Assembly: GCA_947474545.1 (NCBI GenBank) | Contig: CANJJI010000018.1 | Location: 1 to 44,060 of the forward strand | Direction: 5' to 3' | DNA from: Beijerinckiaceae bacterium | GTDB lineage: Bacteria > Pseudomonadota > Alphaproteobacteria > Rhizobiales > Beijerinckiaceae | DNA: 44,060 nucleotides | Part shown: positions 40,695 to 44,060 of the stretch, piece by piece | Position numbering within the stretch: position 1 is the first letter of the stretch | Layout of the letters: every line of letters begins with the position of its first letter | Translations under genes and position numbers: made by a program | Notes under the pieces: generated by a model | The model's input: only the letters and a program-made list of their open reading frames with translations | Told to the model about the DNA's origin: nothing | Database searches by the model: none

Positions 40695-41945
40695 TCATCC
40701 GCGCCGCCCCCGCCTGCGTGTTTCGCCCGGCTGATCCTCCGCAGATGGATTGGGCTTGACTTCACCCTCCATGGTTACGGTGACTTTTGCCTCGTCGCTG
40801 AGCCGTCCGAAGCCAGAGGTCACCACTCGTGCGCCCGGGTCTATGCCTTTGGTCACCACAGCAAGTGTTTCGTTCTGCAGGCCGATGGTGACATCGGTCT
40901 GTGCGACCTGATCGTCCTTGATGAGGTAGACATAAGGCCCCGACGGTCCGCGCTGCACTGCGCCTGAAGGAATCGTGATGACGTCCTGCAGGGCGCTGAT
41001 GAAAACACGGACATTGACGAACTGGCCCGGCCACAGCCGCAGGTCCTTGTTGGCGAATTGAGCTTTGGTCTTGATCGTGCCGGTTGTCGAATCCACGAGA
41101 TTGTCGATGACGTCGATTTTTCCGGATTCGATCAGAGTTTTGTTATCCGCTTCGAGCGCCTGCACAGCTACATCGCCCTTTTTCATTCCGGCGCGAAGGG
41201 CCTGCAATTGTTGCTGGGGCAGATTAAAGACGAGCGCAATCGGATTGACTTGCGTAATGGTGACAATGCCGGTGGCGTCGCCGGAACGCAAGATGTTTCC
41301 GGTATCGACTAGCCGGATGCCGGTACGTCCGGAAATTGGGGCCCGAATGGTCGTGAAATCGAGCTGGGTTTTTGCTGAGTCGATCTGCGCCTGATCGAGT
41401 TTAAGTTGCGCCTCCAACTGCTTTACAGAGGCGCGCTGTGTGTCGGCTTGCTGACGAGATCCGGCATTTGTCGCGGCAAGGCGGACGTAGCGTTCAAGGT
41501 CCAGGCGCGCGTTGGCAAGCTGTGCGGCGTCTTGTGCGAGCTTGGCAACAGCCTGGTCGTATTGCGCCTGATAAGTGCGCGGGTCGATCCGCGCGAGAAC
41601 GTCGCCGGCATTGACGTCCTGTCCTTCGCGGAACGTGATTTCCAGCAAGCGCCCGTCGACCTGCGCGCGCACCGTGGCGGTGTTCAACGCCTGAATGGTT
41701 CCCACAGCTTCTGCTGTGACAGGAACATCTTGTCGGCGCGCCACTGCTGCGAGAACGGGGACCACGGGTTTTTCACGTTCACGCGCCGGGCCAGCGCCAA
41801 GACCAAAGCGGGGAAAGGCGGGGCGTGCGCCCTCGCTTAATTCCTGCCGGGGCAGGAACGCGATGGGCAATGTCGTCCAATGGCGATAGTGCGCGTAGAT
41901 CGCCGCCAGGGCTGCGAAGATGATCAGTCCGATCAGCTTCTTCAT
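40695..41945 (-). CDS. RND periplasmic adaptor (membrane fusion protein, MdtA-like)
   Basis: A 416-residue HlyD-type adaptor linking the permeases to the outer-membrane channel. An N-terminal anchor helix (LIGLIIFAALAAIYAHY) is followed by the lipoyl/barrel start VTAEAVGTIQALNTATVRAQ, the coiled-coil hairpin around residues 130-190 (RLDLERYVRL, VKQLEAQLKL), and DFTTIRAPISGRTGIRLVD, a hallmark of the family. The C-terminus is Gly/Arg-rich (TRRRGRRG). Its ATG overlaps the TGA of the outer-membrane factor gene by 4 bp. It is the second gene of the four-gene pump operon. Confidence 0.93.
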   Translation of the reverse strand: MKKLIGLIIFAALAAIYAHYRHWTTLPIAFLPRQELSEGARPAFPRFGLGAGPAREREKPVVPVLAAVARRQDVPVTAEAVGTIQALNTATVRAQVDGRLLEITFREGQDVNAGDVLARIDPRTYQAQYDQAVAKLAQDAAQLANARLDLERYVRLAATNAGSRQQADTQRASVKQLEAQLKLDQAQIDSAKTQLDFTTIRAPISGRTGIRLVDTGNILRSGDATGIVTITQVNPIALVFNLPQQQLQALRAGMKKGDVAVQALEADNKTLIESGKIDVIDNLVDSTTGTIKTKAQFANKDLRLWPGQFVNVRVFISALQDVITIPSGAVQRGPSGPYVYLIKDDQVAQTDVTIGLQNETLAVVTKGIDPGARVVTSGFGRLSDEAKVTVTMEGEVKPNPSAEDQPGETRRRGRRG

Positions 41946-43387
41946 TTTGGCGCTCCTGCGGCGCGAACCTGCGGCAATGGCTCGCGGACAAATCCGCCGC
42001 CGAGCGCCTGAAACAGGCTGACTTGCGCCAGCAACCGTTGATATCGCGCCAGCGCCAGCGCATCCTGTGCGCTGAACAGGCTTTGCTGTGTTGTGAGCAG
42101 GACAATGATGTCGATTGTGCCTTCGCGCAGTCTCTGTTCGGTCAGATCAAGCGCGGTGCGCGCTGAAACCACCGCACGGGCGCGAAACGCCTCGGCTTCG
42201 GACGTTTTGCGCACAGCGATCAGGGCATTTTCCACATCGGTCAATGACGTCACGATGGCCTTTCTGTAATTGGCGAGCAGCTCAAGCCAGCGACCCTTGT
42301 TGGCCTCAAGCTGAGCTTCAAGATTGTAGCCTGTAAATATGGGCTGGGTTAGGCCGGCGGCGATGTCGAGAGCGAGCGCTTCGGGCCGCAGCAGATTTTT
42401 CAGCCCGATACTTTCCAGCGAAGCGCCGGCCGTCAGGCTTATCGATGGATAAAATGCCGCTCTTGCCGCTGTTACGTTCGCGTCTGCGGCTTCAAGGCGG
42501 GCTTCAGCCGCCGCAATATCAGGCCGGCGCAACAGCAATTGTGAGGGCAGGCCTGGGCGCACAGCGGGTAGTTTCACACTGCGCAAATCGGTGCCGCGCG
42601 CTTTCAGGCTTTCGGGCGTACGCCCGGCAATCAGGGCAACGAGGTTGCGGTTTTGCTGCGCCTGCTGTTCGAGCGCTGGCACACTAGCCCGCAGGTTGGC
42701 AAGGACAGTTTCCTGCTGGGCAATATCCAACGCGTTGCCTGTTCCTGCATCCAGCCGCGATTTTAGGGCGGCGAGCGTGCGTTCAGCAATGTGAATATTT
42801 TCGCGCGCGATGCGGACGCGATCCTGTGCGACGAGCATCTGAAAATAAGTGTTGCAGAGCGCGGCAAGAGTCGAGATAGCGACGACTTCATAGTCATAAC
42901 GCGTTGCTATTGCCCCGAGTTTACCGGCCTCAGCCAGCGCGCGATTCTTGCCCCAGAAATCCAGCGCGTAACTTGCTGTCAAGCCCAAGCTGAAGCGATT
43001 GCTTACGCTGGACTGGAATGGAGGCTCCTTGTCGCGAAGTGTTCCCGGCGTCAGGCTGCGGGAGGCGTTGGCGTTGCCCGCCACCTGTGGATAAAGTGCG
43101 GATCCGGCCGCCAGGGCCTGGGCCTCGCCCTGAATAATCCGCTGGGCGGCGGCGTCCAGATCGAAATTGCCTTCGAGCGTTTTGCGCGCCATGGCGGTCA
43201 ATTCGGCAGAGCCGAAGAGGGCCACCCAATCAGTGGTGAGATTTGGCCCTGTGGAGGATTTCGCCGCGTCATATGAGGCGGGGAGGGTGGGGGCGAGCCC
43301 TTCCTGTCTAGTCGAATCAAGGTCGCAGCCCGGCAACGCGGGCATTAGCAGGGCTAAAATAACGCTATTTTTCAAACGCGAACGCAA
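41942..43387 (-). CDS. RND outer-membrane factor lipoprotein (NodT/OprM family)
   Basis: A 481-residue TolC-like outer-membrane channel. The N-terminus is a lipoprotein signal with lipobox ALPGC (lipidated Cys21), followed by two TolC repeats with long helices, such as GNALDIAQQETVLANLRASV and the second-repeat LTEQRLREGTIDIIVLLTTQ. PSQLLLRRPDIAAAEARLEA is the OprM-family signature. The start codon is TTG at 43385-43387; no ATG would keep the signal peptide. It is the first gene of the pump operon, placed before the adaptor, with an ATGA overlap. The promoter must lie in the 145 bp before it, where I see no clear boxes. Confidence 0.92.
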   Translation of the reverse strand: MRSRLKNSVILALLMPALPGCDLDSTRQEGLAPTLPASYDAAKSSTGPNLTTDWVALFGSAELTAMARKTLEGNFDLDAAAQRIIQGEAQALAAGSALYPQVAGNANASRSLTPGTLRDKEPPFQSSVSNRFSLGLTASYALDFWGKNRALAEAGKLGAIATRYDYEVVAISTLAALCNTYFQMLVAQDRVRIARENIHIAERTLAALKSRLDAGTGNALDIAQQETVLANLRASVPALEQQAQQNRNLVALIAGRTPESLKARGTDLRSVKLPAVRPGLPSQLLLRRPDIAAAEARLEAADANVTAARAAFYPSISLTAGASLESIGLKNLLRPEALALDIAAGLTQPIFTGYNLEAQLEANKGRWLELLANYRKAIVTSLTDVENALIAVRKTSEAEAFRARAVVSARTALDLTEQRLREGTIDIIVLLTTQQSLFSAQDALALARYQRLLAQVSLFQALGGGFVREPLPQVRAAGAPK

Positions 43388-43532
43388 ATCCGGGGCCCCA
43401 GGGGCAGGCCGGATCGATGGACCGGCGCTGCGACCGCTATTCCTTAGCCCATTGATGGAACCGGGGAAACTGAACTGCGCGTTACAATTCGTTCATCCGG
43501 CCTTCAGGTTTGGTGAAACGATGCGGTGGCGC

Positions 43533-43754
43533 TTAGATGGGGTCCTTTTCACGCAGTTTGCGCAGTGCTTTAAGCGCCAGAGGTTCAAGTCCCTCGCCGC
43601 CTTTCTCCAGATGCGCGTATATCTCACGGCGCATGAGCGGATTCCAATAGTCCTTGATGTGCTGCATGGCGCTGGAAATCGCTTCCTGTTCCGGCTGAAG
43701 GCGGAAAGAGATCGCAATCTGGTTCGCCATGCGGACGAGGTTTCCGCTGCTCAT
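43533..43754 (-). CDS. fdsD: NAD-dependent formate dehydrogenase delta subunit
   Basis: A 73-residue FdsD-family protein. The pattern MSSGNLVRMANQIAISF and the later SAMQHIKDYWNPLMRREIYA match the family closely, with the basic C-terminus LKALRKLREKDPI. In soluble molybdenum formate dehydrogenases it helps assemble or stabilise the FdsABG complex, which oxidises formate to CO2 with NAD+. It overlaps the end of fdhD by 4 bp (ATGA), the order expected for the tail of an fdsGBACD operon. The catalytic subunits would lie to the right of the window. Formate oxidation fits C1 units released by demethylation elsewhere, but that link is inference. Confidence 0.92.
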   Translation of the reverse strand: MSSGNLVRMANQIAISFRLQPEQEAISSAMQHIKDYWNPLMRREIYAHLEKGGEGLEPLALKALRKLREKDPI

Positions 43755-44060
43755 GAGTGAACCTCCTGCATGTAGTCCGTGCGGATACGTTCGGCGCCGT
43801 TGAACACCAGAGCGTTGCCATTGCGCGCCATTGTGATCAGCGTCATGCGATGATGACGCGCCCGGTCGACGGCCAGTGATGTAGGGGCAGAGATAGCCAC
43901 GACGGTACGTGCGCCGAAGATGGCTGCCTTTTCGATCATTTCGAAGGACGCTCGGCTGGTGAGCAGCAGGAAGCCATCGTCAGCCTTCGCGCCGGCGCGA
44001 AGGGCCGCGCCAATCAATTTGTCGAGTGCATTGTGGCGGCCGACATCCTCGCGTATGGCC
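43751..44060 (-). CDS. fdhD: Formate dehydrogenase accessory sulfurtransferase FdhD, C-terminal part (cut by window edge)
   Basis: The frame is open to the right edge and shows the FdhD/FdsC C-terminal half: REDVGRHNALDKLIGAALRA at the edge, then GFLLLTSRASFEMIEKAAIF and MTLITMARNGNALVF near the end. FdhD passes sulfur to the molybdenum cofactor before insertion into formate dehydrogenase; the catalytic Cys pair lies in the part outside the window. It reads into fdsD with an ATGA overlap. About 102 residues are visible. Confidence 0.93.
   Translation of the reverse strand, partial: AIREDVGRHNALDKLIGAALRAGAKADDGFLLLTSRASFEMIEKAAIFGARTVVAISAPTSLAVDRARHHRMTLITMARNGNALVFNGAERIRTDYMQEVHS

Overview
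The window looks like a chromosomal segment of a GC-rich, Gram-negative proteobacterium. It is most likely an alphaproteobacterium of a soil or rhizosphere lifestyle. The pointers are divergent carA and yqeY genes, the tail of a soluble formate dehydrogenase operon (fdsD and fdhD), an RND drug-efflux operon with an outer-membrane lipoprotein, many Bug/TTT-type solute-binding proteins, and short palindromic intergenic repeats of two families. The taxonomic call is inference; there is no rRNA or other marker to settle it. I saw no rRNA, tRNA, CRISPR array, insertion sequence or phage gene.

Layout. 1-5 kb: on the minus strand an SDR oxidoreductase is followed by three tandem TTT solute-binding proteins, the last truncated near the window edge. 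Divergent from it, on the plus strand, are a lipocalin-like protein, a class II aldolase/adducin protein and a YciI-like protein. 5-9 kb: an orphan TadG-like pilus protein, an intergenic stretch hiding the C-terminal relic of another TTT binding protein, and a DUF2235 membrane hydrolase. 9-14 kb: an amidohydrolase, then divergently two MetE-C-terminal-like methyltransferases and a TTT binding protein interrupted by an amber codon. 14-19 kb: a quinone oxidoreductase and amidase pair, and two flavoproteins. 19-20 kb: a MazE/AbrB-Doc toxin-antitoxin pair whose toxin also has an amber codon, with a perfect palindrome upstream. 20-25 kb: two intact TTT binding proteins, then a ThDP enzyme and amidohydrolase pair. 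25-28.5 kb: an L,D-transpeptidase-like protein with altered active-site residues, a 38-residue membrane microprotein, carA and yqeY. 28.5-34 kb: a LigB-type extradiol dioxygenase, Rieske oxygenase and zinc alcohol dehydrogenase cluster, an EamA exporter and an orphan ABC-type binding protein. 34-44 kb: an RND efflux operon (outer-membrane factor, adaptor, two permeases), then fdsD and the C-terminal part of fdhD.

How it fits together. Much of 1-34 kb reads as an accessory catabolic region. It combines ring hydroxylation or demethylation (Rieske), ring cleavage (LigB), dehydrogenases, aldolase, amidohydrolases, amidase, a ThDP enzyme and MetE-like methyl transfer, interleaved with at least seven traces of TTT binding proteins. 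No TTT membrane subunit and no dedicated transcriptional regulator lies in the window. Several genes are decaying: one truncation, one relic and two single amber mutations. TAG is used as an ordinary terminator by neighbouring genes, so recoding is unlikely. The most unusual points are the orphan binding-protein expansion with a conserved cysteine pair, the MetE-like pair coupled to a binding protein, a possible SD-sequestering leader before the first MetE-like gene, and the two amber-interrupted genes.
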